From NCBI RefSeq assembly GCF_049898325.1, contig NZ_JAFCXL010000007.1, forward strand, positions 195,610 to 259,609: a stretch of 64,000 bases of DNA, in the 5' to 3' direction. The stretch comes from JAFCUW01 sp049898325 (GTDB lineage: Bacteria; Pseudomonadota; Gammaproteobacteria; Burkholderiales; Burkholderiaceae_D). The translations under genes and the position numbers were made by a program. Position 1 is the stretch's first letter, and each line of letters starts with the position of its first letter. Of this stretch, positions 16,444 through 25,200 are shown piece by piece. Under the pieces are notes generated by a model that was not told the DNA's origin, ran no database searches, and saw only the letters and a list, made by a program, of their open reading frames with translations.

Positions 16444-17283
16444 TCAGTCGAATCCGCGCACCGGCAGGGCGGCGTCGCGCTGGATCCAGTTGCGCGCCGA
16501 GTAGCTGGTGGCGCCGTCGGTGGCGTGCAGGGTGAACGCGTGGCGCGAGCGGGGCGAGGTGTTGGGCGCGCTGTAGTGGGGCAGCAGGCCGTGGAAAATC
16601 ACCAGGTCGCCCGCCTGCGCTTCCAGTGGCACCGCCACGCTGTTGTCGGGCCACGCCATGTCGTCGAGTTTTTCCATGGCGATGCGCTCGCCGTCGCGCA
16701 CGAAGCGTTCGCGCAAGGGGCTGGTGTGGCCGCCCGTTTCGACCCACAGGCAGCCGTTGTCCACGGTGGCCTCTTCCAGCGCGAACCAGAACGTCGTCAC
16801 GCTCACCGGGGTGGTGTCGAAAAACGTCGCGTCCTGGTGCCAGCGCACTTCGCCGCCGATGCCAGGCTGCTTGAAGATGTACTGCGACTGCCACACCCTG
16901 GCGTCGACCAGGCCGATGTCGCGGGCGATGGCGGCCAGCCGCGCATCGCGCGAGAACTGCTCGAACACGGGGTCGAGGTCGTGCATGGCGTGGCCGATCT
17001 TGTTGATCGACAGGGCCTTGGCCTGTTTGAGCGTGCCGTCGGGGGCAAACGCGGCCTCCTCGAAAAAGCAGCGCAACGTGCGGTCCGAACCGAGGAACCA
17101 GTCGTCGCTGGCGGCGGCCTGGTTCTGGGTGGTGAAAATGGCGCTGCCTTCGGCCGGGTTGAAGGCGTCGACGATGGCCAGCGCGCGCGCGCGCAGGGCG
17201 GCGATGGCGGCGCTGTCCTTGAAGCCGGGCAGGACCAGGTAGCCGTCGGCGTGGTAGCGCGCCTGTTGTTCGGTAGTGAGCAT
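16444..17283 (-). CDS. Phytanoyl-CoA dioxygenase (PhyH) family protein
   Basis: A 279-residue 2-oxoglutarate/Fe(II) dioxygenase. Opening text YHADGYLVLPGF is typical of PhyH; iron ligands are His and Asp in VRWHQDATFF and the distal His in SRHAFTLHATDG. QAGDLVIFHGLLPHYSAPN is also a family hallmark. I chose ATG 17283 because GAGGAA lies 7 bases before it; an in-frame ATG at 17307 has a weaker site. It follows the M29-like gene by 28 bases on the same strand, so the two probably act on the same small molecule. Substrate unknown. Confidence 0.86.
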   Translation of the reverse strand: MLTTEQQARYHADGYLVLPGFKDSAAIAALRARALAIVDAFNPAEGSAIFTTQNQAAASDDWFLGSDRTLRCFFEEAAFAPDGTLKQAKALSINKIGHAMHDLDPVFEQFSRDARLAAIARDIGLVDARVWQSQYIFKQPGIGGEVRWHQDATFFDTTPVSVTTFWFALEEATVDNGCLWVETGGHTSPLRERFVRDGERIAMEKLDDMAWPDNSVAVPLEAQAGDLVIFHGLLPHYSAPNTSPRSRHAFTLHATDGATSYSARNWIQRDAALPVRGFD

Positions 17284-17311
17284 GTTCAATTCCTCGGTGG
17301 GGATCATGGTT

Positions 17312-18388
17312 TCAGACCTGCCAGGCGCCGTCGCGGTAGACCTGCTCGTCGTCGAGGTAGACCGCTTCGGTGACGGCAAACACGTCGACGTGATAGCGCG
17401 CGTCCTTGCGTTTGAAGCCGGGCTTGGTGTAGACGCCGTGCTTGGCGCCCAGCGACAGGTGGATGCCGCACATGCGTTCATAGGTGCCGATGTCGTCGAC
17501 CCGGCGCTCGCGCGTGAACGCGCGGTTCATGCCGAAGCCCAGTTCGCGCAGCCACACTTCGCCCTCGTCGGCGCGGATGCGGGCGAGCACCTCGTCGAAT
17601 TCGGCGGTGCTGTCCTCGACGCCGACCACGCGGCCCCGCTCGACGACGAGGGTGATCGGCACGGGCGGGCAGTTGACCATGAAGGCGGTGTCGCCGAACA
17701 CGTGGATGCGCACGCGGCCGTGCACCGCTTCCAGGTCCTGCGCCTCGGTAAACACTTCGCCGATGGGGAACTGGCCGCCGACGTTGTGCATGGCGCTGTA
17801 GTCGCCGATGTTGAGCTTGGCCGATTCCAGCGCCGAGCCGAAGGTCAGCACGTCGCCGCCGCTGTCGATGCGCGCCGAGCTGGCCGCGTCGATGCGCGCC
17901 TTCAGGGCCGGGCCCACCGTGCGGTAGTAGCCGGCGTCATAGGCCAGGCCGGCAATGTAGTAACTGCCCTGGATGCCGGGCATGCGGTCCAGGTGCAGGT
18001 GTTCGATCACTTTCAGGCCCAGCTTGAACAATTCGACGCGCAGGCGAAAGCCGTCGAGTCTGAAATTGGTCGACTGCACCAGCACCACCAGGTCGCCCGG
18101 CGCCAGCGCCGCGAACGCGGCGAGCACATCGGCGGCGGCGACGCTGTCGAAATCGATGAAGCGGGCGTCCGGCAACTGGCGCCGGTACGCTTCGGTGAGC
18201 GCGCGCGCCAGGTCGGTGCCGGTGTCGGACACCACCAGGGCGGCGTGCGCGGGGCCGTGTTCGAACACGGTACCGAGGATGGCGCCCAGGTGGGCGCTGG
18301 CGGTAGCGACATCGGCGGCGGCGACGGCGCCCCAGGCGGACGGCGGCGCGACGGCCGGGTCGGAAGCAGCAATGGAAGACGGGTTCAT
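17312..18388 (-). CDS. M29-like (aminopeptidase T/S-related) metallohydrolase
   Basis: A 358-residue cytosolic protein. The C-terminal half shows a ligand order like that of M29 aminopeptidases: Glu in WLRELGFGMN, His in CGIHLSLG, Tyr in GVYTKPG and His/Asp in ARYHVDVFA. The N-terminal half (ALVVSDTGTDLA, DLVVLVQSTNF) fits the alpha/beta domain of that family. The frame is open upstream, but ATG 18388 (MNPSSIAASD) is the natural start. It is the first gene of an operon with a PhyH dioxygenase. Overall similarity to true AmpS/AmpT is modest, so the activity may differ. Confidence 0.65.
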   Translation of the reverse strand: MNPSSIAASDPAVAPPSAWGAVAAADVATASAHLGAILGTVFEHGPAHAALVVSDTGTDLARALTEAYRRQLPDARFIDFDSVAAADVLAAFAALAPGDLVVLVQSTNFRLDGFRLRVELFKLGLKVIEHLHLDRMPGIQGSYYIAGLAYDAGYYRTVGPALKARIDAASSARIDSGGDVLTFGSALESAKLNIGDYSAMHNVGGQFPIGEVFTEAQDLEAVHGRVRIHVFGDTAFMVNCPPVPITLVVERGRVVGVEDSTAEFDEVLARIRADEGEVWLRELGFGMNRAFTRERRVDDIGTYERMCGIHLSLGAKHGVYTKPGFKRKDARYHVDVFAVTEAVYLDDEQVYRDGAWQV

Positions 18389-18406
18389 GCCCCAATTATA
18401 CGGAGC

Positions 18407-18504
18407 TTGCGACGGCGCAATGGGGTTTTGCGCGCAGCTCGGGGCTGCGCGCAAAAGAACCGGCACGGCAGGCGGGGCGGGGATGGTCGCCTGCGCCGTC
18501 GCAA
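18407..18504. repeat. Nested inverted repeats in the divergent intergenic region
   Basis: Outer arms TTGCGACGGCGCA (18407-18419) and its exact complement (18492-18504) enclose a perfect 13-bp hairpin TTTTGCGCGCAGC (18426-18438) / 18444-18456 with a 5-base loop. No T-run follows on either strand, so it is not a standard terminator. The 329-base gap 18389-18717 holds this element, and a TATGAT -10-like box at 18635-18640 before the zinc-ribbon gene; I see no other feature. Confidence 0.5.
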
Positions 18505-18717
18505 ACGGCGCCGCGCTCAAGCTTGTGGTGACGCAAAATGGCCCCGCACCAGACATGCAGATCCCGCCAGCCGCCCCCCGTCGGCGCGCCAGGCGATACC
18601 GGGCAAGCAAACGTCGAGAACGGCCCAATTACGCTATGATTTGAATGGTAAACACAGGCAGGTCAAGGCATTTTTTGGCCGTGTTCAACATGCATATGGC
18701 GACCGCTGGACTCCGAC

Positions 18718-20199
18718 ATGGACTATCGATGGGAAACACCGGCCAGTGTCTGGCTGGAGAACGAAGCGAGCGGGCAGTTCGCGCTCGCCGCCAGCGCCGG
18801 CTTGTCCGTCATCGACTGGCAGGGCGAGGCGCGCGATCGCCTGGCCGATGTCGCCCACCTGCTGGGGGCCTCGTTGCCGCTGGCCTGCCACTGCTCGCCC
18901 ATCTACCCGGAGGGCTTCGCCTTTTGCCCCGACTGCGGCAAGCCCTTGCAGCGCCTGGCCGGCGCCGTCAATTCGCAGCCTGACTGGTGGGGTCCGTCCT
19001 GCGATGCCTTCCTGCCGCGCCACGTGCCGCAAGGTTTGCCCGTCACCTCGCTGGCGCTGGGCGATGCGCTCGAAGAGCGCGCCGCCGCCCCCGCCGTCGG
19101 CCGCTTCGACGTGGCCATGGCGGCGCCGCCGAACGCCGTGTGCGTGTTCGCCGCCGCCCATTACGGTTTTCCGGCGCCGCGCCTGCTGGCGCTGGCCACC
19201 ACCCGCAATGTGCTGCAATACTGGGATCCGCTGGCCCGCTTGTGGCAACTGATGACGCCCGAGGACGGCAGCGCCGACCTGGCGTTCACGGGCGCGGCCT
19301 ACGCCTGGCTGCCGGTGGCCAATCCCCGTCGCGGCGAGGTGGCGCTGGTGCCCACCAATGGGGGCCTGTGCCGCTTGTGGATCAACCCGGTGGGCGGCAC
19401 TTGTCGCGCCGATGTCGAATTCGCCGCCCGCCTGGTCAGCGCGCCCGGCGCCGTGCGTCGCCACCATGCCTGCCTGTTCAGCGAGCAGGGCGTGACGCGC
19501 CTGTGGAGCGCGCACAACGACGGCAGCCAGGTCGAACTGCACGATTGCATCGGCGCCCCGGACGCCGGCTGGCGCTGCCCGGTCGGCTACGACGGCCGCC
19601 TGCTGTGGCTGCACGCCGACGGCCAGCTGATCTGGCAACCGGGCGCCGGCCCCCAGTGGCTGCCGTGGCCGGCCGGCTTTGCGCCCCGGCTGGAACTGGG
19701 CGGCCCCACCCAGAGCCGCGACGGCCGCCTGTGGCAGATCGGCCACCGGGGCGACGAATACGCCTTCATCGAACTGGGGCGCGCCATGCCCGACGCCGAA
19801 GCCATCAGCGGCGCCCGGCTGGGCTTTGCCAACTTCATTTTCCGCCGCGGCCACGAGGTCACGGGCGAGCCCTGGGACCTGGAAAACGTCGAAGACCTGC
19901 AGGACGACGATTCGCTGGTGCTGCCGCTGCTGCGCGGCTTTAACAACAACCGCGGTGCCGCCAGCGGCCTGGTGCTGCGCTTTCACAAATACACGGGGCG
20001 CGCCGAAGATGCGCTGGGCGGGCGCACGCTGGGCCGCACCACCGTCGAATGGATCGGCCGGCGCAATGTCATTCTCGACGAAATCGTGCGCCTCGCGCGC
20101 CCCCTCGAATGCACGCCCTTCGTCTACGACGACACCTTGTGGCTGCACCACCCGGACTGGCACCATATCCGCGGCTGGCGCCTGGAAGGTCTGACATGA
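18718..20199 (+). CDS. Zinc-ribbon protein of unknown function, first gene of the tubulin-like operon
   Basis: A 493-residue protein without a signal peptide or membrane segment. A probable zinc ribbon has Cys 57, 59, 70 and 73 (CHC ... FCPDCGK). The rest is rich in short beta-type segments with repeated Gly, Trp and Leu (VLQYWDPLARLWQL, GRLLWLHADGQLIWQPG, SRDGRLWQIG), which could be a beta-propeller. That fold is a guess. It overlaps the VWA-like gene by 4 bases (ATGA), which makes it part of the operon. I do not recognise a named family. Confidence 0.7.
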   Translation: MDYRWETPASVWLENEASGQFALAASAGLSVIDWQGEARDRLADVAHLLGASLPLACHCSPIYPEGFAFCPDCGKPLQRLAGAVNSQPDWWGPSCDAFLPRHVPQGLPVTSLALGDALEERAAAPAVGRFDVAMAAPPNAVCVFAAAHYGFPAPRLLALATTRNVLQYWDPLARLWQLMTPEDGSADLAFTGAAYAWLPVANPRRGEVALVPTNGGLCRLWINPVGGTCRADVEFAARLVSAPGAVRRHHACLFSEQGVTRLWSAHNDGSQVELHDCIGAPDAGWRCPVGYDGRLLWLHADGQLIWQPGAGPQWLPWPAGFAPRLELGGPTQSRDGRLWQIGHRGDEYAFIELGRAMPDAEAISGARLGFANFIFRRGHEVTGEPWDLENVEDLQDDDSLVLPLLRGFNNNRGAASGLVLRFHKYTGRAEDALGGRTLGRTTVEWIGRRNVILDEIVRLARPLECTPFVYDDTLWLHHPDWHHIRGWRLEGLT

Positions 20200-21716
20200 C
20201 GCGCCTGCGCGCGCGCGCCGCCGGCGCACTGGCGCTGCTGCTGCTGTGCTCCAGTGCGCTGGCGGCGGCCGCGGCCCCGCCGGGCGCCGGCACCGCGCCC
20301 GGCGCCCAGGTCTTCCTGGTGCAAAACTCGGGCTGGATGGAGCCGTTCTACAGCGACCCGGCCTCGCCCTACAAGGCGCTGGTGACGGCGCTGGTGGTGG
20401 CCGCCACGACGCCGGGCGCGCCATTCGTGCTGGCCTCGTTCAACCAGAGCCTGCCGCAGGCTCCCTCGCCGAAGGCGCTGCTGTCCGCGCGCGCGGGGGC
20501 CGCCACCGGCGCCAGCGTGGCGCAGGCGCTGGCGTCCTTGCAGCCGGCCGTCAAGCCGAGCGGGACGGCGCTGGCCGACACCGACCTGGGCGAAGCGCTG
20601 GGCGCGGCCATCGACAGCGCGCTGGGCGGCAAGCCCGGCCTGGTCTGGCTGTTTACCAACAATCGCAACAGTCCCAACAACGACCAGGCGACGGCGCGCC
20701 GCAACCGCGAATTCTACGAGCGCATTCACCAGGGCGGCGCCATCACCCGCGCGCTCGCCTTTCCCCTCAAAATGCCCGTCAAGAGCGCCCGCTACAGCGC
20801 CAACGGCCTGATGGTGTACGTGTTCGCCGTCGGCGCCCAGGGCGCCAGCGAGCTCGATGCGCTGCTTGCCAGCGGCCGCATCGCCACCGTCATCACCGAG
20901 CGGCCGGCGCGCCTGAAGCCGCTCGACCGCGATACCGTGCGGCTGGTGCCGCGCCGCGTCGAGCGCAGCGAGGGGGTGGGGTTTTCCCTCACGCCGGCCG
21001 GGGTGCTGCGCGCCGACATCGACGACGCCCTGGCGCCGACGGCGAAAATCGCCTGGAACCTGGAAAACACCATGTACCCGTACACCATCGTCAGCGCGCA
21101 CCTGGTGGCCAGTTCGCTGCTGGCCGACCAGGAGCGGCCCATCGTGCTGGCGCGCGACCGCATCACGGCGCTGGCCCCGGGCAGTTCCGTGCCGCTGGGC
21201 TCGGTGATGCAATTGCCCGGCAACGACTTGCCCTCGGCATGGTCGCTGCAGGCGGTCAAGGCGGCCGGCTCGGCCTTCGTGCTGCCCGGCCAGATCGAGC
21301 TGCGCCTGACCGACCAGAAGCTGGCGCTGTCGCAGGTGTTCCGCGACCGCATGGCGGCGCTGTTCCCGGGCGACCCGCTGCCCGATATTTTTACCCCGCC
21401 CGAGCGCATCAAGGCCTCGACCGCGCTGCTGCCGCTGGAAGTGCGGGTCCACTACGGCATGGCGCCCCTGATCGCCCTGATCGCCGCCGCGCTGGTGGCG
21501 GCGGGAGCGCTGGTGGCGACGGCGCTGGCGGTGGGCCGCCCGCGCAAGGCCGTCGTCACCGTCGATGGCGAGGCGCGCACGATGCGCACCCGGGCCGGGC
21601 TGACGCAGCCGATTTTCGACAAGGCCGGGCGCAAGGTGGGGCAACTGCACACCACCGTGTTCGGCAGCCGCCTGATCGAACTGATCGAGGGCGCGCAAGT
21701 GACGTTGGGCCGCTAG
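20196..21716 (+). CDS. Membrane-anchored VWA-like protein
   Basis: A 506-residue protein with an N-terminal signal peptide (LLLLCSSALAAAAA), a long exported region, one membrane helix near 430-450 (PLIALIAAALVAAGALVATAL) and a ~60-residue cytosolic tail. The exported part looks like a von Willebrand A domain: AQVFLVQNSGWMEPFY occupies the place of the DxSxS metal motif, TALADTDLGEALGAA gives the Thr loop, and WLFTNNRNSPNND the last loop. Asp residues are replaced by Gln and Asn, so the MIDAS site is degenerate. It is coupled to the zinc-ribbon gene by a 4-base overlap and lies upstream of the tubulin-like gene. VWA partners are known for some bacterial FtsZ/tubulin-like families. Confidence 0.7.
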   Translation: MTRLRARAAGALALLLLCSSALAAAAAPPGAGTAPGAQVFLVQNSGWMEPFYSDPASPYKALVTALVVAATTPGAPFVLASFNQSLPQAPSPKALLSARAGAATGASVAQALASLQPAVKPSGTALADTDLGEALGAAIDSALGGKPGLVWLFTNNRNSPNNDQATARRNREFYERIHQGGAITRALAFPLKMPVKSARYSANGLMVYVFAVGAQGASELDALLASGRIATVITERPARLKPLDRDTVRLVPRRVERSEGVGFSLTPAGVLRADIDDALAPTAKIAWNLENTMYPYTIVSAHLVASSLLADQERPIVLARDRITALAPGSSVPLGSVMQLPGNDLPSAWSLQAVKAAGSAFVLPGQIELRLTDQKLALSQVFRDRMAALFPGDPLPDIFTPPERIKASTALLPLEVRVHYGMAPLIALIAAALVAAGALVATALAVGRPRKAVVTVDGEARTMRTRAGLTQPIFDKAGRKVGQLHTTVFGSRLIELIEGAQVTLGR

Positions 21717-21779
21717 CGCCCGCAAGCGGGGGCGGCAGTTTTCAGCAGGTTCGAGGCATTTATCAGAAGAGAGCGCAGT

Positions 21780-22238
21780 ATGCAAAACCAGCAAGAGCAA
21801 AAAAATGAAGCAAATGCGCCGACCGCCGATCCCGGTTTTAAACTGCCCGGCGAGGAGCGCGCGCCGGCGGGAGCCGTCGCCGCGCCCGCCGCCGCCCGGC
21901 CCGCCGCCAGCCTCGAAGTGGCGGGCGCCCCCGCCAGCGTGGCCGCCGACACGTCCAGCCGCGACCTGGCCATCGGCGCCACCGCGTTCCTGATCCTGCT
22001 GCTGATTTTCTTCTTTGTCCGTAACGCCTACGTGCACCACCTGGTGGTGCGGCGGGTGGCGCCGTCGAGCGCCGGCAGCGCCGGCTGGATGATGTTCGTC
22101 GGCTTGTGCTTTCTCAGCGCCGCCGCCGTGCTGGCGCTGGTCAACGCCAGCAAATTTCTCACCTTCGGCATCACCGGCCCGCTCGTGGCCGTCGGCCTGG
22201 TCGCCCTGGTCGCCACCCTGTTTGTCGGCCGCCGCTGA
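21780..22238 (+). CDS. Small membrane protein with three predicted helices
   Basis: A 152-residue protein of no recognised family. The first ~60 residues are a soluble, Ala/Pro-rich, probably disordered tail. Three hydrophobic segments follow: AIGATAFLILLLIFFFV, GWMMFVGLCFLSAAAVLALV and GITGPLVAVGLVALVATLFV. The start ATG at 21780 follows AGAAGAGAG. It lies 63 bases after the VWA-like gene and 22 bases before the tubulin-like gene. A membrane platform for the GTPase is an inference. Confidence 0.7.
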   Translation: MQNQQEQKNEANAPTADPGFKLPGEERAPAGAVAAPAAARPAASLEVAGAPASVAADTSSRDLAIGATAFLILLLIFFFVRNAYVHHLVVRRVAPSSAGSAGWMMFVGLCFLSAAAVLALVNASKFLTFGITGPLVAVGLVALVATLFVGRR

Positions 22239-22260
22239 ACCACCCCACTGAAAGAATGAC

Positions 22261-25200
22261 ATGGCAGAATTCCCGCAAGGCGCCAGCGCCGACCACGCAG
22301 CCGCTTTGAAAGCCGAGCTGAAGGTCGATCTGCGGCCGACCCTGTTCATCGGCGCCGGCGGCACCGGCATGGAAGTGATGATGCGCATCCGCCGCCGCAT
22401 CCTGTCGGCGGTCTGGAACCGCCAGCATCCGACCCGCGTCGAATCGATCGCCGACTTCCCCGTCGCCCGCTTTCTCCATTTCGACCTCGACAACCACGCC
22501 ATCATCGACGAGGGCAAGTCGCTGCGCACCGACCCCTGGTACGAGCTGGTCAAGCTGACCGACGAGGAACGCCTGGTCGAGCCGCTCGACCTGCCGCAGT
22601 ACCACGAGTCCGACGACAGCCTGGCGCGCTTTCCCCTGATCGAATCGTGGATGCCGCTGCGGCCGAAAAAACTGCGTTCGCTGGGCATCGACCCGTCGAA
22701 GGGCGCCGGCCAGATCCGCGCGCTGGCGCGCCTGTACCTGTTCGACAAATACCCGAAGCTGCGCGGGCGCATCAAGGGCGCCCTCAATTTCCTCAGCAGT
22801 AATGCCGGCAACGAGCGCAAGGAAAATTACCAGCGACTGGGCCTGCAGGTCGACACGTCGAAGTTCCGCATCGTCGTCATCGCCTCGTGCGCCGGCGGCA
22901 CCGGCGCCGGCAGCGCCATCGACCTGGGCTGGATCTCGAAAGCGATCGCCCGCCAGGAAGTGGCCGACAACCAGGTCGACCTGGTGCTGTTCATGCCGTC
23001 CGGTTTCGCCAAGGCCAACAAGGAGCGCACCGAGGCGAACGCCTATGCCACCCTGATGGAACTGGAAACGACGATGCGCGACATGAACGCGCGGGTGCAG
23101 TGGATGGACCCGGACAGTGTCATTGGCAAGGGCGCGCCGTTCGACGACGTGTATTTTGTCGATACGGCCAACCTGGCCAAAAAGGCCACCCAGGACATCA
23201 AGGATGTCTACCAGATGGTGGCCGACACCCTGTTCGAGGACTTCGCCTCGGCCGACTTCGCCAACCGCAAGCGCTCGATCGCCGTCAACCAGCAGCAGCA
23301 CAAGCTGGGGCCGTACAACCCGCGCGTGCCCGAGCAGCGCTTCGGCGACATGCGCCTGTCGTATTCGAAGGTCTATTCGGCGTTCGGCCAGTCGGTGCTC
23401 GACACCCAGCAAAGCCTGCGCGACGATATCCGCGCCTACGAACTGGCGGCGCTGATGGTCAAGGCCTTCTTCGGCCTGGCCGGCGCCGACGGCGTGGCCG
23501 CGCGGCGCGCCGGCGACCAGGAGCGCGACAGCTTCATGCGCGATTTTCTCTCGCTCGCCGAGCACCCGTTCGACACCTTCCCCGATTTCAAGAAGGGCAC
23601 GGTGGACCTGACCGCGTTTCCCGAATACGCGCTGACCGACCAGCTGTTGATGGACAAGGACGGCCGCTCGCTGCTCGAGCGGATCGAGAGCAAGGTGCAG
23701 CTGGAAATCGACCGCATCATGGGCGCTTACGATCTCAAGCTGTGGCGCGAGAAGGTGGCCGAACTGCTGCCGCAGCTCGAACGCGACGCCATCCGCGAAG
23801 CCGGCGCCACCGCCGAAACGAGCGAAGACCGCATCAAGCGCCACACGGGCGAACAGCTGGGCCGCCTGCGCGGCCAGGCGCGCACCCAGCTCTATGCACT
23901 GCTGGACGATCGCAAGCAGGGTGGCCTGGAATTCGTGCTGTCCCTGCTCGAGCAGGTCAAGGCGCGCCTGCAGCAGCGCGACCTGGGCGTGGTCGAACGC
24001 AACGGCAAGCGCTACCGCGATATCCGCGACGCCCTGCGCACGCGCCAGGTCGAGGAGTCGCTCAACAATCTGTCGCAGGCCGCGTCGCGGCTGTTCGGCA
24101 AGGACGCCCAGGCGCGCGAAGTGATGACGCATATAAAACGCGACATCGCCGATTACCTGCGCTTTCACTTGCTGGCGGTGGCGGCCGGCCAGGCGGTCGA
24201 AGTGATGCGGGCGATGTCGGCCTGGCTGGGCGACCCGCAGTCGCTCGACGACCATGGACAAGCCCTGTGGAGCGGCATCGCCGGCGAGTTCCAGGAAGGC
24301 CGCCGCAGCGTGCAGGCGATGCTGGGCGCGGTCGACCAGCGCATCCGCCAGTTGCGCGCCGACGCCCGCGAGGAGCACGCCACCTACATCAAGCTGGCCA
24401 CCGACAGCGAGCCGGCGCCGGTGCGCCTGACGGGCGACGTGAGTGCCTGGAGCGAGGAAGTGCTGCTCGAATTTGGCGGCTCGGCGCGCCTGTTCCCGCA
24501 ACTCGGTCAAGAGCGCCTGCGCGCCAGCCTGCTGCTTAAACTGTTCCGGCGCGCCCAGACCCAGTTGACGGTCGAGCAGGTCGCCGGCGCGGCGCCGCCG
24601 GACCCGCTGCTCGAGCATCTGGCGGCCATGGCGCCGCCCGAGCGCGCGCGCGTGTTCAACGAATGGATCAAGAGCGCCATGCCGTGGATTAACGCGCGCT
24701 TTTCCGCCGAATTTACTCCCCGCGCCGACCAGTTCAAGTGCTTCATCGGGGTGGGCGACGTCGCCGCCTGGCGCCGCCTCGAGGCCGACATCCGCGCCGC
24801 CGTGCCCAGCGGGTCCTTCCACGGCGACCAGCTCAATATCGTCAACACGGGCGTCCAGGGACGCGCGGTGTGCTACATCGAGCTGTCCGGTTATCCGATG
24901 ACGGTGCTGCGCGGCCTGCCCACCTGGCGCACCTCGTACCAGATCGAAAATCCGAAAATCCCCACCCACCTGCACTTCGATTCGACGCGCTTTCGTCACC
25001 CCATCTCGCCGTCGATGGATGAACTCAACCGGCTCGCCGACGACTACGAGTGGTACTTGCAGGCGGTGGCGCTGGGGGTGATCAAGCGCAAGGCCGACCT
25101 GGGCGACCTGGAAGCGGCCTTCCAGCCCCGTGGCCAGTACCTGTTCGAGGTCGAGCCGGGCGCGGGCGAATGGCTGCAGATCGGTAACGAGTTCGCGATC

